Shown here: positions 32,347-44,474 of the stretch, in pieces
Numbering within the stretch: position 1 is the first letter of the stretch
Layout of the letters: every line of letters begins with the position of its first letter
NCBI GenBank assembly: GCA_030248295.1
Contig: JASANH010000997.1
Span: 248,001-312,000 of the forward strand
DNA length: 64,000 nt
Source of the DNA: Mesodorylaimus sp. YZB2_4
Lineage: Eukaryota; Nematoda; Enoplea; Dorylaimida; Dorylaimidae
Direction of reading: 5' to 3'
The notes under the pieces: generated by a model
Told to the model about the DNA's origin: nothing
Databases searched by the model: none
The model's input: only the letters and a program-made list of their open reading frames with translations
Position numbers and translations under genes: made by a program

Positions 32347-35300
32347 TATACATACAAGGATGATAAATCACTCTGGCCGTACCATGCTGGGAAAAATAAC
32401 AATACCAGCATGCAACAAATCCGAATATTGATCGCACAGCATTCATAGAACACAAAACAACGGGGTCGGATCCACTGCACGCATAATCGTAAGGTTAGCG
32501 AAATCCGTCACGTGATATAAGTCTCCTTCCGAATGGTAGCAGTTGCATGCACGATTTCTCGTTGTGACCTGAACTGGGTGCTAAATCTTTTGAAGATTCA
32601 GTTGTGTCTTGCACTGCACTCGCTACAGTTTTGCGCAATGCCGCCATAACGGCAGCATTTTATGCCATAGCAAACACTGCGGTGTGGATCAAAGAGGTGG
32701 TATATTTTTACAATGCTCCACAGTTTCCACGAAAATTTATTTGATAGCCTTTCTCAGCTCACAAAATATGATCTCTTACTCTGGCTCTTTTTCTGCTGCA
32801 CAAATTAATCTGATCAACAGTTCCGCGGCTCATGATAGCCAATTTATTAAATTTTACCCCCCCCCTCCCCCTTGCATTCATCCTGTTTTGTAAGCACAGA
32901 AACGCTCTCCAGTGGCTATTTTCCCAAAAGGAACTTCTCCGATTTTTTTTCAGGCACATCTTGCATGCGAGCTTCCAATCTAAAAACAGCACACGGAAAT
33001 AACAGGTCTTCGCATCGCATCTTCTCATCATGAGGATTTGATTATCGCCGGCGGACAAGAAAATCTTCCAGAAAATCCTATGTACACATATGTACCCACA
33101 TATCCTATGTACATACATACGTACGTTGTGACGATGAGTCACGTGACAGTCAAGCTAATGTAGACCAGAGCAGCCCGCGGCTAGTCGTCGAAGTCATGCG
33201 ATCGAATCGAAGCGCACGGCCTTCGACGCGGATAATTATTAGCTGAACCTTAATGAAGCCGGCCTGGGACTAGGTGGCAGGCAGTACCCGCCTGACGGCC
33301 TGTACGCCATTTCGAATTCATTCTACAACAAAGACTCCAAATCCCCCCGCATCCAATCCCCTCCTCCGAATTTGCATGAACGAGATTCCACCGGATTCTA
33401 GTAGCTTATTGAAGGAGGACCGAAATTGAAGTCGAATGAGCGAATAAAACTGGCGCTGAAACAGAAAACGACACAAAGGGTTTGAATAGTTGCGAAAGAA
33501 AACATCGCTGTTCGTTGTTCTAGCTTTGACTGTCCCTTGTCCAAAGGTCATATCCGAAACAGACGATGGTACCGTTCAGACGTACAGTACACACAGAACA
33601 GTACATAATGTCCAGCCAGGCTGACTCATCATCGCTTCACAGTTCACACGGCAAAGGAATCATTGCGTCAATGAAATATACATCCTAGTTTCATGTGATG
33701 AGTGTGTTTGTTGTTTGTTGTTTGTTCAAGGGATATGATCGTCATTGGTGCGCGCGAGCCTCATAAACATCCGTTTACATAACATTTAAGTTGAAATGGC
33801 ATGGCATTTAGCAAAATATCAAACCCGTGATTCAAATCGGCCAATTTTGCGAGCACAGGCCTGTGGGAGACACCGACATGGCACTGATCCATATGCTATT
33901 AGCAGCAGTCAAAACGACAGGCACGTCGACATCGAACAGTCCGTCACGTGTATTCTCAAGCAATAACATGTCAAACGTCATGTCCATTTACCTGAGAATA
34001 CCCGCGCAAACGTTCATTCGGCTGGCTGTATGATGAACTGAAAAGGAGAAACGACACATATTATGCGCGGTGGTGATCACAGGCCAGAAGAAGTATGTGT
34101 GCCTATGGCGCGGAAAACGACGTTAAAACGGAGTTCCTGACCATCTGAAACGGGAATCCTTCCATTCAGCCTTAAACTTAAATTTTGATCTGACATCACG
34201 CTAAGTTTTCCCGCTTTGAAAGCACGATTTTCGCGGACACCAGGGCCGAGTAAGTGAAATATCCGAGTCATACATACGATAGGTACCGAGGTGTCCATCG
34301 CCAAGTCCGCTCGCACGCAATACATTGCACCGCCACTGGTCAAGCCTTCGACGGAGCTGGAAGACAGACTCGGTTTGTGGGTCGAATCCGCAGCAGTGTG
34401 AGCTGGCATACTGTAAGCGCCCTCTGACAGCCCATTACATTGCATGATTCGGGGCCCGAGCAGAGAAGCGCGTGTCCGAGTCTAAAAAGGCGAATGTAAT
34501 TTGGTTGAAATAGGCGGAGAGAATGCGTCTTGCGTCAGCTAGCGCATGAGTTAATACTAGTCGAGGTCTGGTCGCATGAGCGTGGAGACCGTATAGTGGT
34601 ACAAGACTACTATTGGAGACGCCGGACAGCACGGATCAGTGTCAGTGAATTAGCGATTGATTTTTCCATGCCTTACTCTGCTCGGCTCGTTTGCACGGTA
34701 GTCGAGCGAGCATCACGCTAGTAGTATCTCTCCAATGAAAAGGTCGACATTGGCGCGTCCGACTGTTGCGTGGTCTTTGCGCCACGCTCGACCAGCTTCC
34801 GCAACGAGCGCCGCTTCTGCCGGCGGCTTTCGTGACAACGACGTATTCTCCGCTGACAGGCCAGCTCCAAGAACGGAAAGAGAATGAAAAGAGAAGACGC
34901 TTCGAGGCTGGCTGAGAAAAGCTCGTGTCGCCAAGGAAGGAACCGCGCCTCTCGTCTCATCAGTCCACCTAGCTACCGCCGCCACGCACCTAAATCCGCC
35001 CTTTTCCTAATTTGGAATCCCAAATCAACCTGCCCCGTATCCGCCTTTTAATCGCGCCGTCCTCGTCATGCCTCGTTCGTATACTATGTCCAGGTTGAGG
35101 ACGGAAGTCGGTTCTAGCCCAAATGACCATTGCCTTCATTGGCCGAAAGGCGTTCGGGCGGGCAGGCAAATGTAAAGAGAAATCGGATACGTTAACCCGA
35201 TTGGCGCGCAAACACACCTCCACTCGTGTATGACGAGTGGCGCTTATTGCCAGCGCAACCAAGGTAATGCGTACAAATACGGTCTCAGTTTCTGGGGCGC

Positions 35301-37489
35301 GGAGGGGTGACGTTTTAGAAGAGCGGATATTGACTGAGTGCGAAAAAGAGCGCTCACGAGAAATGATTTCGCAAAGAGCCTGTATTACGACTAGCCTTCG
35401 TAAATTGAGTTTTTCTAAATCTAATTAGTGTTTGCCTTTCGTGGCCACCACTGAGCCTATTCGAGCCGAGCAAGCTACCAACATCCCGCAATCGAGACAA
35501 AGATCCTTGCGTCCAGCAATGCCAACAGAAAAACCCTTTTCGGAAATAAAAGGCAAAAAGGTGGGTGTGCCCATAAACCATGCGCAACAGCTTTCAAGAA
35601 AACCAGCTGCCTACATTCGTCTTACATGCTCCCCTCAGTTAGCTTCTGTCATACAGAAGGCTGGTCACGGGCATTGTCTCCAAGCACCCTGCCTCAAGAC
35701 TCTAATGGCTATCAGATGAGTATAACATTAGCAATTGCTGCCCATCTCAAAGAACGCTCTGAAGCCGGGCGTTGAGACTCTCGGTGTGCATTGGGACGAA
35801 GCATTATGAGCCGGCATTTATAAGGCGGAGAGGCTTGCATGAGTAACTCCTTCGGTGCCAGCCAAACGCTTTGTTCCGATCGTGTAGGTGATCACATGCC
35901 GCCGGAATTTTCTGGAACTTTTTCGTGTCAACGCACGTGCACTCACCTGACTCAACAATAGAAACATCGACACTTCCGTCCGAGAGATATCAGAGCTGGA
36001 GTTGAGAATATACCATACGCCACGTACTCGCACGTGACCGTACCTGTCACCTCCTACATGCGACAATCAACTTACTGTTCAGCGGTCCGGGCAGCAGCCA
36101 ACCGCTTGGTCATACCAGAGCGAGAATCTGGACACTACCCAAGAACCATTGTGGTCTATGGCACCACCAAAAGGTTCAACCTCGAATGCTGGCCAGACGA
36201 ATGTGACTCGATTTCGATGCTGACGGGATTATGGGAGCTAAATCGAGGGGGCGAATCTCGCTTCCTCGAGCATCGATCGGCGCAACAGGCCGGCAACAAC
36301 TGTACGATTGCGTGGGCGGAATGAAAGGCAATTCTGGGGCGGAAACTGGTAAGCTGCGTCCTAGGCCAGAAGGATAAGAAAGAGAAAGAAGGTTGGAGTG
36401 GCAGCGCGCAATGTTCTGATTAAATTAATAAACGGCTCTCGGAGGCTGTGCCCGGCTACCGACTGTCCACAAAATCCCGGCGGATGAGAAAGCGGATGGT
36501 TTTGTATGCAGGGCAGGAAAGGCATGATATATTTACATTGAACAAAACGCAATTAAGCCCGGCGCCAACGACTTTCCAAAAACAATAACGGCCGCCCCAA
36601 CGCCATCCCTGGACGAACGGGTGGGGACGTTCATTTTCGTCTCATTCTAATTTACGATCTACATTTCGAAATGGATACCCAGTCGCCATTCTCCAATGGT
36701 CAAAGGATCCTCTATACGTAATAACGAGCCGAGCGAAAAGGCTGCACTCTTTTTATAGTTCGCCCATAAAAGCAGCGTGACGTCCGACCAATGCTCGTAA
36801 TCGAATCGTCCGCCTTCCATTCGGTCCGGTGTAAAAATATAAATGCTGCCTACGATGCTTATATTGTACGAAAGACCTAATGGCGACACGGTTTAGCTTT
36901 TATGCTTCCGCGGGTCGTAACAGTGGCCGGTTGGTGGCACGCACCCCAGACCCTGCCCAAACGTAATTTTCCTTCGCAAGCCCCTCCTGATAATCGATGC
37001 AAGCAATGCTCAACACCATTTGGTTAGGCATCTAGGTGCTGTCAACGGGACAACTTCATCCATTGATGCCCCTAGCTGATCAGAAGCAGGACGCGTTTTG
37101 GGGGTGACCTCGAGGTTTGTGGAGTCATTTTCGGACAGAACGCAAAGTCTCAGTTGGACGCTGTAATTAATCAGGCAGTTCGACTCGGGCGTCGACTGCA
37201 CGACCTTTTGAGCAGCGGAACGTGCAGATTATTGTAAGATACCCGTGCACGACCATAGGTGCACGTGACCTATCACAAGACTATACTTGGATCATCGCGC
37301 AGTCAGATCGAAAAGGAAGCAGTTTTAGGTCATTAGATCGATTAGGAAGCAGCACCGAACACTTCGAACGTTCCAGGGCAGGGGAAGTGTACTGACTTAA
37401 TTGCTCGGTCCAAATGTCGAATCCCATCCCTCTAGGAGACATCAGAGTTTTTTAAATTTTGCGTACTGGGTCCCATGTCGTCCTAATGT

Positions 37490-37690
37490 CACTGGGGACT
37501 CAAACTGGTTCTGCCCAAAGCTGACCAGCAGTCATGATATGATAAGTTAGGCCGTAAGGCGTTTAAGTCACACGGCAGCTTCCCTTCGACGCCTCCAGGC
37601 GCACTTCCGCCGAGAGTGTCCTGTGCCAGCACCAGCGCCATGGGATGTCGATAGCGAGCGAGAAAGGGGGACACTGTTCTTGCTCGCTCG
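37490..37690 (-). mobile_element. SINE tail fragment, minus orientation (copy E)
   Basis: The reverse complement carries CGCTGGTGCTGGCACAGGA, GGAAGCTGCCGTGTGA, ACGGCCT and ATCATATCATGACTGCTGG in the same order as the SINE tail at 6252-6440 and 56210-56350. It is diverged, and the head is missing. Confidence 0.65.
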
Positions 37691-38519
37691 AGAAATGATA
37701 CCTTCTTGACTGGTCTTCGAGGCGCATTATCTTGATCTCTATGTGTTTGGCGCTGGCCTCTTGACTACTTTATAGATGAGTCGTCCAGAGCCAGGTGCGC
37801 AAGGCTAACCAGTACTTACTAACCAATTGCCGTTGAAGACCTGTTCCCACTCTGAGCCAACGGGAGTAGCCATTCCCAGACAGAATAGGATTCCCGATCA
37901 GGGCTTCTGGCCTAAGCGATGAGGGACCATGCTATAACAGGCACCGCGGCTCCAAGACAGCAAGGATGGACGACTAAGTAAACCTCAAACATTATTGTGG
38001 TCTGGCTTTCCAAGAGGATAAAGACCAAGGTATCAGCCTCAGTGGCTCAGCTTACCAAGGAGTTTGGGCCAGCATCGAAGGAGTAGCGAAGCAGCACAAT
38101 GCAACAAGGCCTAACAAATCTGGATTTTGGCGCATACCACGTACAGACCTCCCCTAATCGTACTATCAGGCAGAGTCCCTGACTCTGGGGCGCGTTAATG
38201 TTCCGACTGATCGCAAGTTTCTAGCGCTCTACTCGAAGCACTGGAAGTAACAGATGGGCATGAATTGGAAATGACGCACTGACGCGGACTGGAAAGAAGC
38301 TTGCGTCAAGCAACGCCAGCGTGTAGGTGCAGACCAAAGAATGTTATGAACGAGTGAGCAATATTACGTGGCAGAATTCTCCTGTTTCCCAAAAAGAGGT
38401 CATCAGTGCTCAGAGATGTTGATAGACTGACTCTGACTGATTCTCGATTCGCATTGATTTTAACCCGCTTTTGAGTGTTGGGCCTAGTGTTTTATGTCAT
38501 GTCAGTCTGTTCCTGGCCG

Positions 38520-39225
38520 TTGATAAGGACTGACATTTCTCTGATTTGCCTCCGCCAGCCAGGAATCCCTGCAGCCAGGTGAGCATATCAGCAAGTGATT
38601 AGCATCCGGCACAAAAAAACGGTAGCCACATAATTTTGTCGGACTCAAAAAAATGCAAAGGTACGAGTATTTATGGGCTTCCAATTCTCAAAGACTCTTG
38701 ACGGTATTTCTCCGTTTAGGACTTCTACTATATGGAAGTCCATGGTGGTGCAGCGGTTCGGCATTCGTCTCTCCGTATTGCTTGAGAGCGAGTGGCTGGA
38801 CTCGTCCCGGGTACGATCCCCGGTGATGGAGGTCGGTTTGCGAAGCATAAACCCTCGGTGACCTTGCACGCCAGGATGTGGGTGACTCAGCCGGTACCCT
38901 AGAGGTGCTCCGAGTGGAGAAAAGGACGCCAAACGAGTGCGCAGTCTCAGCTGTCCAACACCGACAGGGTTCACAGCCCGCCCGCCATTGTACGAGGAAG
39001 TCGGTGTGCAGTCCAGGATGCTCTCGCGTGGAGGTGCTCCTAGCGGAGACACGCAGAGGGACGCCGCTGTGTGTGCCAGGATGCTCTCGCGTGGAGGTGC
39101 TCCTAGCGGAGACACGCAGAGGGACGCCGCTGTGTGTGCCGGTTCCCCACATACAACGGCGTCCCTGTTGTAATGTTTTACTGCTGACAGGCTATAGGCA
39201 AAACGCCCCAAAATTTTTTTTTAAT
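38520..39225 (+). mobile_element. Composite repeat with tRNA-derived SINE (copy B)
   Basis: Positions 38520-38812 are identical by eye to 10341-10633. The SINE proper starts near 38740 with GGTGGTGCAGCGGTTCGG and a box-B region GGTACGATCCCC. The tail contains an exact 63-bp tandem duplication (39013-39075 repeated at 39076-39138), so this copy is longer than copy C. It ends in a T-rich/A-rich stretch near 39220. Confidence 0.8.
39013..39138 (+). repeat. Exact 63-bp tandem duplication inside SINE copy B
   Basis: Two abutting 63-bp units each begin CCAGGATGCTCTCGCGTGGA and end GCCGCTGTGTGTG. They are identical by eye, which indicates a recent replication-slippage or unequal-exchange event in the SINE tail. 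Confidence 0.85.
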
Positions 39226-40631
39226 TCCATGGAGGTCAAATATCACAGTGGTGTGTTATATTTGCATGAAGGTCGCGGGTCATTTTGCTAGACTTGCTTC
39301 TCTTTACTCGACTTGCGTTTGAATAAAGTTTTATTTCTTCGCCCTTTTCTCATGCACACTCGCTTTCGGCGTGTATTGTCGGGACCTGCACTTCTCTGCC
39401 TTCTCACTCCAAGCCACGTGTAGATGTGGCTGGAACTATACAGCATGAAGTGTTAGGTCTGATTGTGAGTGAATGCCACTTATCGTTAGCCATGTATCAG
39501 ACTTCGGGGAATAGTAGCCAGAATTACTATTGCGCAGACAACGTGCCCAAAAGCAATACACAGAAGTATATATACGTACTTATGTGTATTGTAAGGCACC
39601 AGTAGGTTTGGTACCAATCGGTGAAATTTGTAAGGCGCCGGTAGTCTGGGACTCACAGTGCTAAACCGTTAAAAATTCATGGTAAAGGAAGATAGCGGCT
39701 AAGCTTAGCAGGAACTCAACAAGAGTCTGGTCGTTTGCTTCTTGTTACAAGGAATGCACAACTATTGAAGCAAGTCTGTCATCCATGAATGTCCGCACTA
39801 CCTGAACACAAGACATTGTACGCTATCGGTATCCGGTTTCTCACCAATGCATTGAGTCCCCTTCCGGCGAGTTTCATGGTCGCTGTCATCAAAATCTTCT
39901 CTTTGACAGGTATCATTTATGAAACTCACGATCAGGCCATCTGCTATTTTGCACGCGCACCAAGCTTTTCTGAACTTTATTCCCATGCGCCATAAATATG
40001 AACCCCACTAGCTACTAATATAATGACAGAACAAATTTCTGGCTATTAGTAAGTTCAGACTTCGGTCTCTAAGCCAAAGCGCAACTACAAAATAGCACAC
40101 TTACACCCTAAAAAGCCACAAAATTTCTCATCAGAGCACACAGCGGCTGCATTGGTGGTAAGAAAAGAACGCTACCATACAATTTTATGCAAACATGAAA
40201 AGCTGCTACAGCTATACGTGACCCTCAGTCAAATTGGTATCCAATAATCAGACTAAACAATTGCAACTAGCCCACCAACCATGCGCTAGACAATACTGAT
40301 GAGAAAGACTATTGCAAAAGCGGATTCTCTAAGAGAATTTTATAAAAAACCATTCTGGACATCAGGCAGTATGCTTCGATCAGTTCCCACGCCCACATAG
40401 CTCATTCAGTCCACAAAATATAAAAGTCACTATGCCTACATGGTTTTAATAAATCGATATAAACGAGGATGCTAAGCGAGAAAATAACTGACGTGAATAA
40501 AGTAAGCAAAAACCACCCCAAAAATGCAAACTGACCGACACCATTAGCAAACTGAAACTGCTATTTTATAGGCGCTTGAAGAGATAAGTCTAGCGTTCTC
40601 CTTTTCCGTCGCCTGACACCAATTGTGTATT

Positions 40632-42569
40632 TCACTTTACGTGCACACCTTGCAATTCCACGTCGCCGGATATTTTCAATGCTTGTACAGCATTCGGGTC
40701 CAAGCGATGGGCGAATGAACAGAAATGGTTGTTGTTAAAGAAAACCTGTTTCAAAAAGGGTAAAAGAGAAATGCACACTCAGGTGTTGTAGGCAGGGTAA
40801 ACAGGTCTATAAATGGCAAAGTCGGCTTTGGCTGAGTTGAGTTTGAGGACTTAAGGAATGGAATGGAGCGGAGCGGGTGATGAAATGTGTTTGGTGAAGG
40901 ATGAGTGTACTGTACTGTACTGTAGACCCCGGGGAATATTTACGAAATGAACAATATTCAGAATGACTGATGAGCAGCGTACCTGGAATGCGAATGGCTC
41001 ATTGACGATGTTCAAATCGAAAGCCACATCTTTCTCCAAAGGAAATTTACCTTCCTTCTCTTCGGCTTGCCATTGACCGCCTTGTTGACTGTTTCGTATG
41101 ACGTGCTAAGTGAGAGCAAAGACAATTGTCAAAAGTGACAAAAATAAAATCAAGAGATTCTACCTTCTCATCGAAGCGAATTGACAAATGAAAAGCGATG
41201 TCAGCGCCTGCCAAAAGATTCACTTGGAAATTCTTCGCCTTCTTGTCTGGTACACCAGAAATAAACAGCCGCTTGCCAGGCGTGAAACCGCCTTCAACAC
41301 CAGCTTGATAGGGCACCGGCTTAAAAAATGCGTTAGAATGCTTAAAAATTGTGTCTATAAAGTCGCACTCTGGACTAGACTGCAAGTCTGTGCTCCTAGA
41401 GAACACATTAAAAAAGACAAATGCACCCTATTATTAGCCACCAGCTCAACAGAAACGAAAGCTACCACGTTTTGCAACCACCCTGCCTATGCGAGAGTCT
41501 ATGGTTTCAAAAAATAGGAAACGTTCACTTTCATTGTCTTCTCTTCAAGCTAAGCTGCTGGCTTGAAATTTTAGCTTTTGCAAATTACAACAATGTTGCA
41601 TCAGCAAAATTGAATTAGAAAACGGTGTTGATAGAGTGCGTCAGTGCACTGTACTATAGACTAGCACGTCAGGTTCGCTTACGTAGTATTTTCCGCCCCA
41701 GCTAACGCCGTGCAATTGCACATCGCCAGATATGAACAGATGATTCACCGAGTTCAACGGTTGACGATACTCGAAATTGAGGAGCTCCTTTTTGTTAGCG
41801 AAAACCTAAATTGAAAAAAGCAAATAAGCCCGTGCGAAAGCAATATAAGTGGTTTGAGTGAGTGCTACGTACTTCGAAGTGGTTATCGTGAGCGCGGATT
41901 CTCAAGTCGAAGGGTTCCTCCTCCTTGAACGGATCCTTTTTCTTCTCTTCTTTGCCCCAGGCACCGTCAGCGAACGTGTTGAAAACGGCGTTCTTCTCCT
42001 TTTGTCGGAAACTGATATGCAAGGGGATGTTATCTTGCGCGTATTTCGCTCCGGCCATCAAATTCACGTTGAAGCTGGAAAAATGGTAAGTAATACTTCT
42101 TTGAAACGATGACGTCATTCTTTGTTTTCTCAAGGAAAACTCAGAACATCCGACAATTCAACATTATACCTGTCTCCAGTTTGGATTCCATGGATGACTA
42201 TGGATTGGCCTGGTTGAATACCACCACCCTCCAAACGGGACAAATACGGTACTGGCTGGAAGCACAAGAACAACAGTCAGAGATGGAGTGCAGTCTAGCT
42301 AGCTTTACTTAGGCTTTTCCAGCTAGGCTTTGCACACGAGCACAGGAAGCGAGGGCACAGAGGCTGTCCCTTCTCCCTCCCACTGTGCACGGATCAGTGA
42401 TCATTTTCAATCGTATCGCTCAAATGATACCCTGCTCACCCTAACCCGATTCGAGGTTTGGTCTTTTACAGTCACACGGGTCGACAGAAAGCCATTTGGG
42501 GTGTTCCGGGAGTGTTCGATGGCAAAATAGATACCGCAGCTTATAAGCACTTACCAAAGCTTGCGCCAT
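40632..42569 (-). CDS. Tandem-repeat galectin (two CRDs)
   Basis: Seven exons on minus give 272 aa: 42555-42569, 42170-42255, 41873-42074, 41683-41805, 41164-41319, 40983-41105 and 40632-40745. The two carbohydrate-recognition domains (aa about 6-142 and 143-272) both start PVPY and both end with ISGDV-Q/E-LHGV/QGV. They share parallel exon boundaries, as expected from an internal duplication. There is no signal peptide, in keeping with galectins. The usual sugar-contact motif H-x-N-P-R reads HISFR in the first CRD and HLSIR in the second, so Asn is Ser in both. The W-G-x-E-x-R region reads WGKEEK and WQAEEK. Beta-galactoside binding may therefore be altered. Nematodes commonly encode such 32-kDa tandem galectins. 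The first exon is only five codons (MAQAL), although an in-frame upstream Met at 42677 is also open. Confidence 0.9.
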
Positions 42570-44474
42570 GTCGAATTGCGCGTTGTTGATAATCCGAGGG
42601 GTAAACCGATTTTCCTTCTTTGAGGAATGCAAACCAAGATGCGCCGATGCTTTTGAGTCGAGTCGAACGACGATCACGTAACTGACTAACTGACGAGGCG
42701 GCGGTTAGTCGGGATGGTCTGGAACAAAAAGAGCACTATGCGTATGTATAAAACTCGAAAAACGTGTGCGTAGAACCTTATCTACGCGCAATGGGCATGT
42801 TTATAAGGGCATAAGTATGCATAGGTAGGTGGCGAGGCGAGTAGTTATTGAGCGCCGTTCTTCCACGTCGAGTAAGGATGTATGGGGAATACCGAATATG
42901 GCGGGCCGGGCGGAGAGCGCAGCAGGTAACTAGATGGAGAGAAATGCGTCAATGCTGGCAGGTATTCAGCTCTGTACATAGGCGTCGACACCAACCCAAC
43001 GATGCATTCGCAACGAATAGGTAAGCGCAAAACGTCTCTCTTTGCCAGCACACATTCGATACAGTGTGCATAAATCAAAAACCTACGCGAAAACTAGATC
43101 CGCGAAACGACCGTCGAAGGAAGTCATGTTACGGATCACCCTGGTCGCTTCTTACCGACGGTGACGATGTTTAGCTCGAGCCTCCCCGATGTTAGCTGCG
43201 CACGGGCCGCCTATTTCTAAGCTACCGTTGCCGACGTCTTTACTCAGAACAAACTACTCGAATCCCTGAGGCGAGCCGCTACGCACGAACATATCCAGGC
43301 GAAGAAATCTACAAACCTGCTACTGCGGTCGTGAGCGAGGACGAAGCTTAGGAGCATAATTCAGCAAAGCCCGACTGGCCAAGGTAGACCCTGTCAATAT
43401 GTGCTCCAGCCGAAATGAGCTTGTGCTGGCAATGACGCCATCTGGTGTCGCCCAGAGTCGGATTGTTGCCTGCAAAACGTAAACCTAGGGGCATTAGCTA
43501 TTCCAGCAGCACGGGGCTAGCAAATATGTCGGAATTTGATCGATTATCTCTCCCCCCCCCCGACACTAGCTAAATGGCAGCTGCCTCGGTTGCGCCAATT
43601 TCAACAAGTTCTTCTAGACTTACAAACCGAGTCAGACTTGAGAGCCATCCGGTAAATGAGCTACTTTCCTTGCCGCGGACTTACAACAAGCTGAGCGAAT
43701 CAGCTAGCTTTTAACCTCCAAAAAATCTATTATGTCGACTGAATCAGTAAAAGCGATTGGTAATGTAAATGTTTGCACAAAAATTGAAACTTCCGTCGCT
43801 TTGTGACTGGCACGCAGAGAGATCAGAATGTGCACACGTTTACCCCACACACCCATGACCATGCATAACTCATAGTTTGTGCACAAGCACCATGACCGTG
43901 ATTCACCACGGTGACTGGCGGTTCTGATGTTCGGTCAAGTCCACTGGTGAGTGCTTCAAGCGTGCGTCACAGCGAAGCGCTAGCAGGATAGAGTAGGTAC
44001 TGATCCTTTCATGTGAAAAGACGTCTGGGATCAGAAAGAAGCGCAATCGTGTTCTGCATCCACTTGTGCTGTGGGAACTTCAAGAGTGAGTCACAGAAAA
44101 GACACAATACATATATACATGGTGGTAATATCGACATGCAGTATGTACAGCAAATGTCTAGCATCGGAAGCGGCGAACTATATTGGAACACAATCGTTGC
44201 ACCTACTTACAATCAGACGTACTGTACGAGTGGATGTACTCAACCTAATGATCAGCTGCATCGGGCAGTGGTGTACCTTCTGCAGGGCCAACACTTCAGC
44301 TCCACACTACTCCACACCCACCGCAGAAGGTGAGTTGATTACGTGTCAGCCCTTGACCATCGTCTAGTCTTCAGGATCATGGGTTACAGACGGCTTATTG
44401 AATCCTGCTTTGAACGATTGGTCTCGAGAAAAAGGATAGCAAAATTTTATTGAGAGAACCACAATGCACACTTT
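42570..44474. other. Intergenic, no supported gene
   Basis: This 1.9-kb stretch lies between the galectin start and the TIL-gene stop. It includes a 10-bp poly-C run (43552-43561). It should contain the galectin promoter. No gene or RNA was recognised. Confidence 0.6.

Larger units (their letters stand above)
30538..40631. other. Gene-poor 10-kb stretch
   Basis: There is no confident gene. It holds one weak small two-exon candidate (31697-32190), a short tandem repeat (32324-32346), SINE copies (37490-37690 minus; 38520-39225 plus) and many unpaired open frames of 60-120 codons on both strands between 33 and 37 kb. The frame at 36034-36324 is the longest with a protein-like look, but it has no splice context or family match. 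Confidence 0.6.

Noticed and set aside
34077..34445. 122-codon minus open frame in the gene-poor region
   Set aside because: There is no flanking acceptor or donor of quality, no domain, and similar unpaired frames occur nearby on both strands.
36034..36324. 96-codon plus open frame with a protein-like look
   Set aside because: It has no family match and no partner exons, and a minus frame (35818-36066) overlaps its start; it is not enough to call a gene.
38645..39291. Open frames of 137-188 codons over SINE copy B
   Set aside because: They arise from the repetitive SINE and its 63-bp duplication; the same frames are broken in copies A and C.
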